Of a stretch of 64,000 nucleotides of DNA, positions 27,038 to 35,459 are shown piece after piece; position 1 is the first letter of the stretch, and every line of letters starts with the position of its first letter. Made by a program: the position numbers and the translations under genes. Source of the stretch: CAYWWM01 sp965198025 (lineage in GTDB: Bacteria; Acidobacteriota; Terriglobia; 2-12-FULL-54-10); assembly GCA_965198025.1 (NCBI GenBank), contig OZ240237.1, positions 3,348,001-3,412,000 on the forward strand. Direction: 5' to 3'. The notes below the pieces were generated by a model. The model did not search any database and was not told where the DNA came from. It saw nothing but the letters and a program-made list of their open reading frames with translations.

Positions 27038-27567
27038 TGCCGGGGCACCACCTGACGGGTGTTGCTCAGGACCTGCAACACATCAAAGTTTCGCAAGACT
27101 TCATAATCCTCCAGCAGCGGCAGATCCTGATAGAGCGGCAGCTCGTCCGCCGAGGCCGAGGCAAGGGTTGCGCCGGGGGTTCCGCCGGGTTGCCGGGGGC
27201 CGAGCGGGGCGGGGGAGTATTGCAATACGACCGCAGCGACGGCCATGACGACGGCCAGAGCGAGAGCGAAAACCGGCCGAGGGGAGGGGCGAAGCGGGCT
27301 TCCGATTCCCTCCTGCCAGAGGGTCTGCCACCAGCTTGGCGAAACCGGCTCTTCTTTCAGCCGCGCGGCAAGACGTGTCCGGAAAAAGGGAGACGGCTGG
27401 ATGGCCGGCCACTCGTCGAGCAAACCCATCACGCTCGAAAAGCTCTGGACGCGCAGGCGGCAGGCCGTGCAGCCGGCGAGATGCGCTTCCACGGCGCTGC
27501 GCTCGGACGGCGCGAGCTTGCCGTCGAGATATTCAATAGCGCGAGATTCCAGGCCGTTGCAGGTCAT
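27034..27567 (-). CDS. Anti-sigma factor with N-terminal zinc-finger domain
   Basis: 177 residues. The N-terminus (MTCNGLESRAIEYLDGKLAP ... VEAHLAGCTACRLRV) is a zf-HC2/ZAS domain, with H-x3-C-x2-C at about residues 29-36 and a Cys at position 3. A single membrane helix (FALALAVVMAVAAVVL, about residues 100-116) separates it from a periplasmic tail of about 60 residues. It would hold the ECF sigma factor encoded 6 bp upstream at the membrane until released. Overlap with the DUF3106 gene suggests that protein as a periplasmic partner (inference). Confidence 0.88.
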   Translation of the reverse strand: MTCNGLESRAIEYLDGKLAPSERSAVEAHLAGCTACRLRVQSFSSVMGLLDEWPAIQPSPFFRTRLAARLKEEPVSPSWWQTLWQEGIGSPLRPSPRPVFALALAVVMAVAAVVLQYSPAPLGPRQPGGTPGATLASASADELPLYQDLPLLEDYEVLRNFDVLQVLSNTRQVVPRQ

Positions 27568-27573
27568 AAGCTC

Positions 27574-28236
27574 TTACCTCTCTGCGTCTTTCTCCCTTGC
27601 GGGTTGCATTGCGGGCCGAAGCCTCCGCTTCTCCCGGCCGCGACTCGATCCGGTTTGGGCCAAGTGGGCCAGGCGTCCGCGCAGGGTTTCATAAGCCCGG
27701 AAGAGCAGGGATTTGACCGCCGACTCGGAACATTCGAGCGAGGCGGCAATGGCGCGGTAATCGAGCTCCTGATACTTGTGGAGGATCACCGCGGCGCGCT
27801 GCTTCTCGGGGAGCGCCAGAATGGTGCTACGAATCTCCCGGGCGCGGACGTCGGCGACGAGGCGGTCTTCCACCGTGGGCACCGTGGGGCCCGCAGCAAG
27901 TAACTCGCGGATCGGCTCGCCGGAGGGGCTATCCAGCGGCACCGAGGCGCGAGCGACCCGCCCGTCCCGCAAAGAGTTGAGCGCCACGCGCGTGGCGATA
28001 CGGTAGAGCCAGGTGGTGAACTTGGCCTTGGGCTCGTAGGTTTTGCGGGCCCGGTAGACCCGCAGGAATACATCCTGGGCCAGTTCTTCCGCAACCGCTG
28101 CGTTCTGCACCATACGATACAAGTAGTTGATCACCGGGTCGCGGTGCTTGGACAACAGGTTGGCGAAGGACTCCTCGTCACCGTCCTTCACCCGCAGCAT
28201 CAACTCCGCGTCGGACCGGGCGACCGCAACTTCCAT
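27574..28236 (-). CDS. ECF RNA polymerase sigma factor (sigma-70 family)
   Basis: 220 residues from the ATG at 28236 (MEVAVARSDAELMLRV); an upstream in-frame start adds 20 residues. Region 2 is clear (FANLLSKHRDPVINYLYRMV, AEELAQDVFLRVYRAR) and region 4 follows (LPEKQRAAVILHKYQELDYR, ECSESAVKSLLFRAYETLR). It is the first gene of a sigma/anti-sigma/DUF3106 operon, divergent from a TonB-dependent receptor that may be among its targets. Its leader and first codons are duplicated in inverse orientation at 28468-28530. Confidence 0.93.
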   Translation of the reverse strand: MEVAVARSDAELMLRVKDGDEESFANLLSKHRDPVINYLYRMVQNAAVAEELAQDVFLRVYRARKTYEPKAKFTTWLYRIATRVALNSLRDGRVARASVPLDSPSGEPIRELLAAGPTVPTVEDRLVADVRAREIRSTILALPEKQRAAVILHKYQELDYRAIAASLECSESAVKSLLFRAYETLRGRLAHLAQTGSSRGREKRRLRPAMQPAREKDAER

Positions 28237-28467
28237 AACCGATGAACTAAACCCCGAAGCGGTCAACAAGTTGCGGTGGCTCCTTCCTGGTCTCATGGGA
28301 GATTGTACTCCTCCGGGCGCAGCATCGGGACGGGGGAATCACATCCGAATAGTATGAGATGCGAAAAGAGGCGCTGGAGTGGGCTTGCAGGGACGGAATT
28401 GTGAAACCGGGAGGGCGGGAAGGCCGTCCAAGATAGTAGAAGCGAGGGCGGCCCGGGGCGCAAGAAA

Positions 28468-28530
28468 CGCAACTATGTTGACCGCTTCGGGGTTTAGTTA
28501 TGGAAGCTGTGGCCGCCCCGTCCGACACGA
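28468..28530 (+). repeat. Inverted, decayed duplicate of the sigma-factor leader and start
   Basis: The plus strand reads TGTTGACCGCTTCGGGGTTT, then TATGGAAGCTGTGGCCGCC. On the minus strand the sigma gene leader (28275-28204) has the same TGTTGACCGCTTCGGGGTTT and, after an 8-bp gap, TATGGAAGTTGCGGTCGCC. About 60 positions align with roughly six mismatches. The copy opens a 45-codon ORF (MEAVAAPSDTMNFG) that soon leaves the sigma frame. The rest of the 28237-28755 gap holds no other gene I can support. Confidence 0.7.
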
Positions 28531-28755
28531 TGAATTTTGGCAAAGCGGCGGGGATAAGCAGGAGTATACTGGGTTGCGGACTGTTGATTCCGGGTTCTGT
28601 CGCTCTCCATGTAAGAAAACAGCCCGAACCTGTGTGACACACAAATCGGGGGCCCATGCAATTGACGTATGCGCTGTAGATGCATACCACTTGGTAAACG
28701 GCCTTCGCTTTGCTCCAGGTTGCAGCGGAAGAAAGCTTCCGGGAACGGTTGGGAA

Positions 28756-31392
28756 ATGAGCATCTGGCGGCAATGGCCGGCGGCGGCTGCGCTTTCGGTT
28801 TTCCTGAGCGCAACGGGATGGGCTCAGGAAGTGGAAGTGAGCGGGCAGGTCACGGACCCCACGGGCGGCTGGCTGGCCGGCGTCTCGGTTGTTCTCAGCC
28901 GAAATAATCAACAAGTTGCAGAGACCAACGCGGACCTCCAGGGGGAGTTTCGGCTGACGGTAACTCCCGGGGAATACGAAATGGAGGTCTTTGCGCCGAG
29001 CTTCGCGGCGCACACGGAGCGGATCGAAGCACGGCCCGGAATGGAACCGCTCAGGGTGGTGCTGGAACTGGCGCCGCTGGCGCAATCACTCGAAGTCGGG
29101 GAGTCGATGCTGACGGTCAGCCCGGAGCCGGACCGCAATCTCTCGGCGACGATCCTGACGGCGGAAGACCTGCTGGAGCTGCCGGAGGATGAGGATGAAC
29201 TGGCGCAAGTCCTGCGGGAGCTGGCAGGGGAGGGGCCGGACGGGATGGCGGAATTGATTGTAGACGGGTTTGCGGGGGGCCGGCTGCCGCCGCGGGACCA
29301 GATTCAGGAAATCCGAATCAACCGGAATCCGTTCACGAGCGAGTTCAGCCGCCACGGGCGGGGCCGGGTGGAGATCGTGACGCGGGCCGGGACCGGCCAG
29401 CTGCACGGGAACCTGAGCTTCAACTTGCGGGACGAAGCGCTGAACGCCCGCAACGCGCTGGCCGACACCAAGCCACCATACCAGCAGCGGTCGTTCCGGG
29501 CCAGCCTGGGGGGACCGGTGATTGCGAACCGGCTGTCAGCAACCTTCTCGATGCGGCGCTCGGACGAAGAGCAAAGCGACTCGATCCAGGCGATCACGCC
29601 GGAAGGGCTGATCTCAAGCGCCGTGGTCCGGCCGACGAACCGCTGGGAGGTGGAAGGGCGGGCGCAGTACAAGCTGGCGGAGCAGCATACGCTCGACTTC
29701 AGCCACCAACGCAATGGCCGCGAGCGAAACAATCAGGGAGTGGGGGAAACCACGCTGCCGGATCGAGCCTTCGACCGGGAGTCGGGCGGCTACGACTACC
29801 GAATCCGGGAAACGGCGGTGCTCTCGCCGTCGACACTGAACGAAATCCGGTTCCGATTTGAAGAAGAAAAGGCCCGGAGCGTGCCGCTGACCGACGGCCT
29901 GGCCATCAACGTGCTGGATGCCTTCCGGTCCGGGGGAGCGCAGAACCGGTCGGACGAAACCGGGCACGAATATGAATTGGCCGACACGATCACGTTCACG
30001 CGGGGGCCGGGGACCTTCCGGACCGGCGTGCAGTTGATGCACCGGCGGTACCGGACCCTGTCGGAGGAGAATTTTTTTGGAACGTTTACGTTTTCGAGTC
30101 TGGAGGACTTCCAAGCCGGACGGCCGACGACCTTCCGACGGCAGGAGGGCGATCCGGCGCTCAACCTGATACAGACGGAACTGGGAGCGTTCTTCCAGAG
30201 CGACTGGAAGCTGCGGTCCGACCTGACGCTGTCGCTGGGGCTGCGCTACGAAATGCAGACGAACATCGGCGACCGTAACAACTTCGACCCGCGCATCGGG
30301 GTGGCCTACACACTGGACGGGAATACGGCGATCCGGGGGGGCGTGGGGCTGTTCCATCAGCGGCTAGGCGCCGGGACGGTGCTCTCGCTGTTGCGTCTGG
30401 ACGGGACGCGCCAGTCAGAGCTCGTGATTCGAAACCCGTCGTACCCGGACCTGTTCACGGGAGAAAGTGCGGGCGAGGTGGAGCTGCCGGATTCGGTGCG
30501 CGAGCGGGCCGAAGATCTGGTGCTGCCCTACACCATGACCGCGTCGGCGTCGGTCGAACGGCGGCTGCCGCGCGGCATCTCGCTGACGGCAACGTATGAA
30601 TTCGCGCGCGGAATTCGTCTCTACCGCAGCCGGAACATCAACGCGCCGTTGCCGGGGATGTTCGTGCGGCCTGACCCGCTGCGGGGCAACATTGAGCTGC
30701 TCGAATCGACGGCTCTGTCGAGCTACCATGCGCTGGAAATCCGCATGCAGCAGCGGCTGGGGCCCACGATGGTGGTGATGCGATACCGGCTGTCTTCGCA
30801 AGAGAACGACTCGGACGGTCCGTTTTCGCTGCCGGTCAACAACTACGACCTGGCCTCCGAGTGGGGCCGAGCGGGGCGCGACGAGCGTCACTCGGTAAGG
30901 ACGTTCATGCGGTTCTCATTGCCCTGGGGACTGAGCGTCGGACCGCGCATCCAGGTCAGTTCCGGCCGCCCGTATGAGATCACCACGGGGGACGACGACA
31001 ACAACGATACGGAAGTGAACGACCGGCCGGTCGGCGTGGGCCGAAACGCGGGGAACGGGCCGGGGCGGCTCAACGTCAGCCTGAACTTCTCGAAGACGAT
31101 TTCCCTATCGCGGGGGAACGGCTTCCAAACGGCGCAGCGAGGCGGGACTCCTGCAGGGGCCAGCCTGCTCCAACGCGGCGGCAGAGGAGGCAGGTTCGGT
31201 GGCCGGGGAGGCCGCAGAGGAGGTCAGGGCGGCGGCGGGCCGGAGATGAGGCTGTTTGTGGACGTCCGGAACCTGCTCAATCACGCCAACTACACCCGCT
31301 ATAGCGGCGTGCTTTCCTCACCCTTCTTCGGGCGGCCCGTGTCGGCGCGCAGGCCGCGGGAAATCGGGCTGGGTCTGCGATTTAACTTCTAA
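28756..31392 (+). CDS. TonB-dependent receptor with carboxypeptidase-regulatory-like N-terminal domain (Oar-like)
   Basis: 878 residues from the ATG at 28756, which opens a signal peptide (MSIWRQWPAAAALSVFLSAT, then GWAQ). Residues about 25-105 form a CarboxypepD_reg-like beta domain (VSGQVTDPTGGWLAGVSVVL). A plug region follows (LPPRDQIQEIRINRNPFTSE) and then a long outer-membrane beta-barrel ending in an aromatic F (LGLRFNF), as usual for these proteins. It probably imports or binds a large substrate at the outer membrane; the ligand is unknown. The barrel carries a Gly/Arg-rich loop (GGRGGRFGGRGGRRGGQGGG) near residues 815-834. It is divergent from an ECF sigma operon. Confidence 0.87.
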   Translation: MSIWRQWPAAAALSVFLSATGWAQEVEVSGQVTDPTGGWLAGVSVVLSRNNQQVAETNADLQGEFRLTVTPGEYEMEVFAPSFAAHTERIEARPGMEPLRVVLELAPLAQSLEVGESMLTVSPEPDRNLSATILTAEDLLELPEDEDELAQVLRELAGEGPDGMAELIVDGFAGGRLPPRDQIQEIRINRNPFTSEFSRHGRGRVEIVTRAGTGQLHGNLSFNLRDEALNARNALADTKPPYQQRSFRASLGGPVIANRLSATFSMRRSDEEQSDSIQAITPEGLISSAVVRPTNRWEVEGRAQYKLAEQHTLDFSHQRNGRERNNQGVGETTLPDRAFDRESGGYDYRIRETAVLSPSTLNEIRFRFEEEKARSVPLTDGLAINVLDAFRSGGAQNRSDETGHEYELADTITFTRGPGTFRTGVQLMHRRYRTLSEENFFGTFTFSSLEDFQAGRPTTFRRQEGDPALNLIQTELGAFFQSDWKLRSDLTLSLGLRYEMQTNIGDRNNFDPRIGVAYTLDGNTAIRGGVGLFHQRLGAGTVLSLLRLDGTRQSELVIRNPSYPDLFTGESAGEVELPDSVRERAEDLVLPYTMTASASVERRLPRGISLTATYEFARGIRLYRSRNINAPLPGMFVRPDPLRGNIELLESTALSSYHALEIRMQQRLGPTMVVMRYRLSSQENDSDGPFSLPVNNYDLASEWGRAGRDERHSVRTFMRFSLPWGLSVGPRIQVSSGRPYEITTGDDDNNDTEVNDRPVGVGRNAGNGPGRLNVSLNFSKTISLSRGNGFQTAQRGGTPAGASLLQRGGRGGRFGGRGGRRGGQGGGGPEMRLFVDVRNLLNHANYTRYSGVLSSPFFGRPVSARRPREIGLGLRFNF

Positions 31393-31628
31393 CAGGAAAT
31401 CCGGAATGGGAAGGCGGGAGCCAGCAGCAAACGACCTGTCTCCCTGGCCGCTCCCGCGTTTGGCGGCAGAACGGATTCACCCCTTCACTTCCGATTGCGC
31501 TTCGGATTCCAACCCCGTCTCTCCCGCAACGCGGGACGGCGGGGCGGGCTCATCACAGCAACCCAGAATCGCAATCCGTGTTGACAGCGCGCAAGAGGAC
31601 AGGCCTGTCGCTACTTGGGGGCAGGGGA

Positions 31629-31667
31629 AGAGCAGATCCCTCGTCACTTCGCTCCTCGGGATGACAC
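31629..31667. repeat. REP-like palindromic repeat, copy 3
   Basis: AGAGCAGATCCCTCGTCAC is followed by TTCGCTCCTCGGGATGACAC. It lies in the 360-bp gap between the convergent TonB receptor and hpnI genes. I see no gene or other feature in the rest of that gap (31393-31752). Confidence 0.7.
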
Positions 31668-31752
31668 GGTCTTAGGGGGGTGGGGCGGCATTACTCTCTG
31701 CCGGAATACGTGTCGCCGCTGGTCCTGCGTCTGTGGCGCCTCCTCTCTCAAC

Positions 31753-32925
31753 TCATAGAAGAAAGGTGAGCAAGGGTTTGATCTTGCCGCCGGGTTCGAG
31801 GAGGTAGCGATCGCCGCGCCAGACGACTTCGCGTCCAAAGAAACTCCACACCCAGATTCCCAGGGCCATCAGATCGCGCAGCGGCAGCAGCCAGAAGTAT
31901 CTCACCAGGAAGCGGTCGCGGCAGACCAATGCGCCCGAGAGGAAGGCGGCGAGGAAGCGGGAGATCAACACGGCAGCCAGTGTCGCAAGGGCCACGGAGG
32001 AGGCAGGTTGGAGAAGCAAGGCCAGCAAGGCAAAGGGGACGCCGAAGACGAAGATCAATCCCGGGTAGCCGGTGGGGCTGCAGGCACGGATGGTCCGCGC
32101 CCAGCGCAGTTGCTGGTGAAACATCTCGGAAACAGCGCGGCAGGGCAGAACGGTCTCGACGACAGTGTGCGAGAGATGAACGCCGTATCCCGCGGCGGCG
32201 ATCTGGCGGCCGAGAACGTAATCGTCGGCGAGATGGTCGGCCCATTTGGCGATGCCGCCGATTTCGGCGATCCGCCGTTTGCGGGTGACGATGGTGGCGC
32301 CCAGACCGAAGCGAACCGGGCGCAGCATCCGTGACAGGAGCACCTGCCCGGCGAAATCGCCGCTCATGCCGAGCGATTCCAGGATCGAGAGAAACGACCT
32401 GGCCGGGACGCCACGGTAGAGGCACGTGACGAGGCCGACATGGTCTTCCGCGAGCGGGCACACGACGCGGCGCAGGTAGTCCGGCTCGACACGAATGTCG
32501 GCGTCGCTCAGGACGAGTACTTCGTGCGACGCAGCTTCCACCATGCGTTCGAGCTTGGACATTTTGGGATTGGCGGCATTCGCGCGGGAGGACTCGGAGA
32601 CGGTGACAACTTTGACGGGGACGCGCGGGAAGTCGCGCTGCAACTGCGTAATGGTCCAGCGGGCAGCGTCTGCGTCATCGCCCAGGCCGAAGACGATCTC
32701 CCATTCAGGATAGTCCTGGCGGAAGAAGCCGGCGAGGCTCGCGTAGAAGTCCTGCTCGATGCCACTCAGGGGCTTGAGGACCGAAACGGGCGGGGCAAAG
32801 GCGGACTGCGGCGCGGGTCTGGAGTAAAACGCAAACGCCGCCAGGGAGACGGCAAGATGGTAAAGAACCGAGCAGGCCGCCAGGAGCAGAAAGAGCAGGA
32901 AAATAAAGGAAGCGATAGAGGTCAC
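31753..32925 (-). CDS. hpnI: HpnI-like glycosyltransferase (hopanoid N-acetylglucosaminyl transfer)
   Basis: This 390-residue membrane-anchored family-21-type transferase resembles ceramide glucosyltransferases. It has an N-terminal TM helix, PPVSVLKPLSGIEQDFYASL, VLSDADIRVEPDYL (D-x-D), HLADDYVLGRQI, the Q-x-x-R-W motif in HQQLRWARTIR, and C-terminal TM helices. In hopanoid producers HpnI adds N-acetylglucosamine to bacteriohopanetetrol. That assignment here is supported by hpnJ in the same gene group. Between them lie two small EamA-type transporters and no hpnK deacetylase gene. Confidence 0.85.
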   Translation of the reverse strand: MTSIASFIFLLFLLLAACSVLYHLAVSLAAFAFYSRPAPQSAFAPPVSVLKPLSGIEQDFYASLAGFFRQDYPEWEIVFGLGDDADAARWTITQLQRDFPRVPVKVVTVSESSRANAANPKMSKLERMVEAASHEVLVLSDADIRVEPDYLRRVVCPLAEDHVGLVTCLYRGVPARSFLSILESLGMSGDFAGQVLLSRMLRPVRFGLGATIVTRKRRIAEIGGIAKWADHLADDYVLGRQIAAAGYGVHLSHTVVETVLPCRAVSEMFHQQLRWARTIRACSPTGYPGLIFVFGVPFALLALLLQPASSVALATLAAVLISRFLAAFLSGALVCRDRFLVRYFWLLPLRDLMALGIWVWSFFGREVVWRGDRYLLEPGGKIKPLLTFLL

Positions 32926-32959
32926 CTGACCCGCCTCGGCGTATCCGCCCCGAAAACCC

Positions 32960-32995
32960 CCCGGCAGGCAGGAATGCCTGCCCCTACTTCCGCCA
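32960..32995. repeat. MITE core fragment
   Basis: The GGCAGGCAGGAATGCCTGCC palindrome followed by CCTACTT matches the centre of the MITE family, without recognisable terminal repeats. It lies between hpnI and the first small EamA gene. Confidence 0.55.
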
Positions 32996-33361
32996 TTATA
33001 GCGAAATCAAGGCGACGCCGAGTCCGACACAGACGGCTCCGGCCCAGCGGGTCCGGCTGATGTGCTCGCCGAGCAGGAACCGCGCCGCGAGAGTCTCGAC
33101 GATGAAGCTGACGGCGGTGGCGGGGGCGACCCAGCTCAGGTCAGCACGCGCGAGAAGCGCCAGCAGGCCGCCGAAGGCGATGGACTTGCAAAGGATGCCG
33201 AGCCAGATCCAGCCGGTGACGATGACGCGCCCGGCGACGCGGATCAGAAAGGACGGGCGGAAACTCGAGACTTCGCCCACCACCTTCATGCCACGGGTGA
33301 CGCTGACGTCACCGCCGGCTCCGGCGAGGATCACAACGGCGAGAAGGGTGAAGTCGAGCAC
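32996..33361 (-). CDS. Small EamA/SMR-like membrane protein (4 TM), 121 aa
   Basis: A four-helix protein of the drug/metabolite transporter superfamily with the half-size layout of SMR and ArnE/ArnF proteins. ADLSWVAPATAVSFIVETLA, LLGEHISRTRWAGAVCVGLG and a short C-terminus are visible. A second protein of the same type is encoded just upstream, and both lie between hpnJ and hpnI. ArnE and ArnF form a paired flippase for an amino-sugar lipid. By analogy this pair may move a glycosylated hopanoid or its precursor across the membrane (inference from pairing and context). Confidence 0.75.
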   Translation of the reverse strand: MLDFTLLAVVILAGAGGDVSVTRGMKVVGEVSSFRPSFLIRVAGRVIVTGWIWLGILCKSIAFGGLLALLARADLSWVAPATAVSFIVETLAARFLLGEHISRTRWAGAVCVGLGVALISL

Positions 33362-33435
33362 AGGGGAAATTCTCCTCTTCGCAGGTCAAAACCTGCGGGT
33401 ATGCACAGATTGCATCTTCAGGGCAACCGGCGCGC

Positions 33436-33852
33436 TCACGCTGCCTCCTCCTTCGATTCGTCCGGAACGGCACCGCCCGGAGAATAGGTGCGGGCGACGA
33501 GCCAGGTCCCGGCGACGATCAGGATGGTTCCCGCCCAGCGCAGCGGAGAGATTTCCTCCTGGAGAAACAGGCGCGAAAGAATCGCCGTCAGAATATAGCC
33601 GGGCGCGGTGGCAGGCAGGACGAAGCTGAGGTCCGCCCAGGACAGCGCGGCCAAATAAGCGGCGAGGAAAGTCATCAGAAGGATGATTCCCACAAGAATC
33701 CAGGGGTTTGTGAAAACCTGCAGGGCGGCCTGGAAGAGCCAGGCGAGGCCGGCGGCGTCGGGCGACGGAAAGGTCCGCATGCCCCGCGAGAGACAGACCG
33801 AGCCGACGGAGTTGGCAACGACCGCCACGGAGAGTACGATGGCCGTTTTCAT
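33436..33852 (-). CDS. Small EamA/SMR-like membrane protein (4 TM), 138 aa
   Basis: Second half-size transporter, with the aligned motif set ADLSFVLPATAPGYILTAIL and EEISPLRWAGTILIVAGTWL, four hydrophobic helices and a charged 15-residue C-terminal tail. It is close enough to its neighbour (LSWVAPAT versus LSFVLPAT) to suggest an old duplication and a heterodimer like ArnE-ArnF or EbrA-EbrB. It begins 26 bp after the hpnJ stop. A CGCAGGT/ACCTGCG hairpin sits in the gap before the next small gene. Confidence 0.75.
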   Translation of the reverse strand: MKTAIVLSVAVVANSVGSVCLSRGMRTFPSPDAAGLAWLFQAALQVFTNPWILVGIILLMTFLAAYLAALSWADLSFVLPATAPGYILTAILSRLFLQEEISPLRWAGTILIVAGTWLVARTYSPGGAVPDESKEEAA

Positions 33853-33877
33853 GGGGTGAGAAAGGCGCGAATGCCCC

Positions 33878-35377
33878 TCAGCCGCCCGAGGGACCGGCGG
33901 CGCCTGGGATCATCGGTTCCTGGGGTTCCGGCTGCGGGCGTCCCCGGGCGGCGCGGCGCTCGGCGACGAACTTCTTGCGCTTCGAGCGCAGGTCGAGATA
34001 CTCGCGGGCTTCGTGGTAGAGGCGTTTGCGCTCCTCGGAGTCGAACACCGCCTTGCGGATGACGCGCCAGACGACGCGCGGGCGGAAGTAGTACTCGCCG
34101 TAGAACTGCTCGACCGAGTCGAGAATGTCCACGTTGCTCAAGCCGGGATAGGAGATGTTCGGCAGCTGGTGACCCTGGGAGTCGGTCATGGCCTCGTTGG
34201 TCAAGTAGCCGTTCTTCTCGACAAAATCGTAGAACTCGGTGCCCGGCAGGGGATGCGCGACCGAGACCTGGATGGTCTCGGTATCGAGCTTCTTGGCGAA
34301 ATCAATCGTGCGGCGGATGGTCTCGGGGGTCTCGCCGGGCAGGCCGACGATGAAGTCGCCGTGAATGACAAGTCCGAGCTTCTTGCAGTTCCTGGTAAAG
34401 GCGAGGGCCTGCTCGACCGAGGCGCCCTTCTTGATGTTCTTCAAGATCTGCGGGTCCCCCGACTCGTAGCCGACGATCAGCAGGCGGCAGCCGGCGTCCC
34501 GCATGGCCTTCATGGTCTCGTAATCGACCGTGACGCGCGAGGTGCAGGACCAGGTGAAATTCAGGGGCTTCAGCTTCTCGCAGAGCTCGACGACGCGCGA
34601 CTTGCGGATGTTGAAGGTGTCATCGTCGAAGAAGATTTCCTTCATGTTGGGGAAGTAGTCGAGGCAGCGGCGGACTTCTTCGGCAACGTTGGCCGCACTG
34701 CGGGTGCGCCATGGGTGTCCGCTCAAAGTCTGCGGCCAGAGGCAGAAGGTGCACAGGGCTGGGCAGCCGCGCTCGGTATAGAACGCGACGAACGGGTTGA
34801 GCAGGAACGGCACGTTGTACCGGGTGATGTCGAGGTCGCGCTTGTAGATGTCGGTGACGAACGGGAGCGAGTCCAGGTCCTGGATCGGCGGCGGCTCGGG
34901 ATTGTGCAGGACGCGGCCGTTCCACCGATAGCTGACGCCGGGGATTTCCGCCAGGGGCTTTCCGGCGGCAAAGTCGCGGACGGTGAAGTCGAATTCCTTG
35001 CGGGCGATGAAGTCAATCGCGGTCGAGGCGAGCAGGCTCTGCTCGGGGCGGGCCGTGACGTGGGGCCCGACGAAGGCGACCTTGAGGCGCGGGTTCTGGT
35101 CCTTCATCATCTCGGTGAGGCGGACGTCGCTCGAGAACCCGGCGGTGCTGGTGAAGAGCACACAGAAGTCGTACTCCTTGGCCATGCGGAGCGTCTGCTC
35201 CACAGTGACGCCGTGCGGCGGGGCGTCGACGAGCTTGCTGTCGGGGATCAGGCCGGCCGGGTAGGCGAGCCAGACCGGGTACCAAAAGGAAGTGATTTCG
35301 CGCGTGGCGGGCCAGCGGGAACTGGCTCCGCCGTCGAAGCCTTCAAACGAGGGGGGATTGAGCAATAGTGTTCTCAT
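33878..35377 (-). CDS. hpnJ: HpnJ: hopanoid-associated B12-binding radical SAM enzyme
   Basis: 499 residues. An N-terminal cobalamin-binding-like domain (about 1-150; LLNPPSFEGFDGGASS and FVGPHVTARPEQSLLAS) precedes a radical SAM core with C-x3-C-x2-C in TERGCPALCTFC (C205, C209, C212). EIFFDDDTFNI and HGDFIVGLPGETPETI follow, then a basic C-terminal tail. The strong match in pattern to HpnJ indicates the enzyme that converts the hopanoid-linked glucosamine into the cyclitol ether of composite bacteriohopanepolyols. HpnI in the same cluster supports this. The C-terminal Arg/Pro-rich 30 residues look disordered. Confidence 0.88.
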   Translation of the reverse strand: MRTLLLNPPSFEGFDGGASSRWPATREITSFWYPVWLAYPAGLIPDSKLVDAPPHGVTVEQTLRMAKEYDFCVLFTSTAGFSSDVRLTEMMKDQNPRLKVAFVGPHVTARPEQSLLASTAIDFIARKEFDFTVRDFAAGKPLAEIPGVSYRWNGRVLHNPEPPPIQDLDSLPFVTDIYKRDLDITRYNVPFLLNPFVAFYTERGCPALCTFCLWPQTLSGHPWRTRSAANVAEEVRRCLDYFPNMKEIFFDDDTFNIRKSRVVELCEKLKPLNFTWSCTSRVTVDYETMKAMRDAGCRLLIVGYESGDPQILKNIKKGASVEQALAFTRNCKKLGLVIHGDFIVGLPGETPETIRRTIDFAKKLDTETIQVSVAHPLPGTEFYDFVEKNGYLTNEAMTDSQGHQLPNISYPGLSNVDILDSVEQFYGEYYFRPRVVWRVIRKAVFDSEERKRLYHEAREYLDLRSKRKKFVAERRAARGRPQPEPQEPMIPGAAGPSGG

Positions 35378-35459
35378 TGCAATCCAAAGGGGAATGCTAG
35401 CACGAGGCCGAGGAGGCTGTCAGCAGGTTCCCGCCCGGCGCGCGTGCATTCGAACCGGT

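Noticed and set aside
34013..35368. 451-codon plus-strand frame
   Set aside because: It is antisense to hpnJ, which has an intact radical SAM motif.
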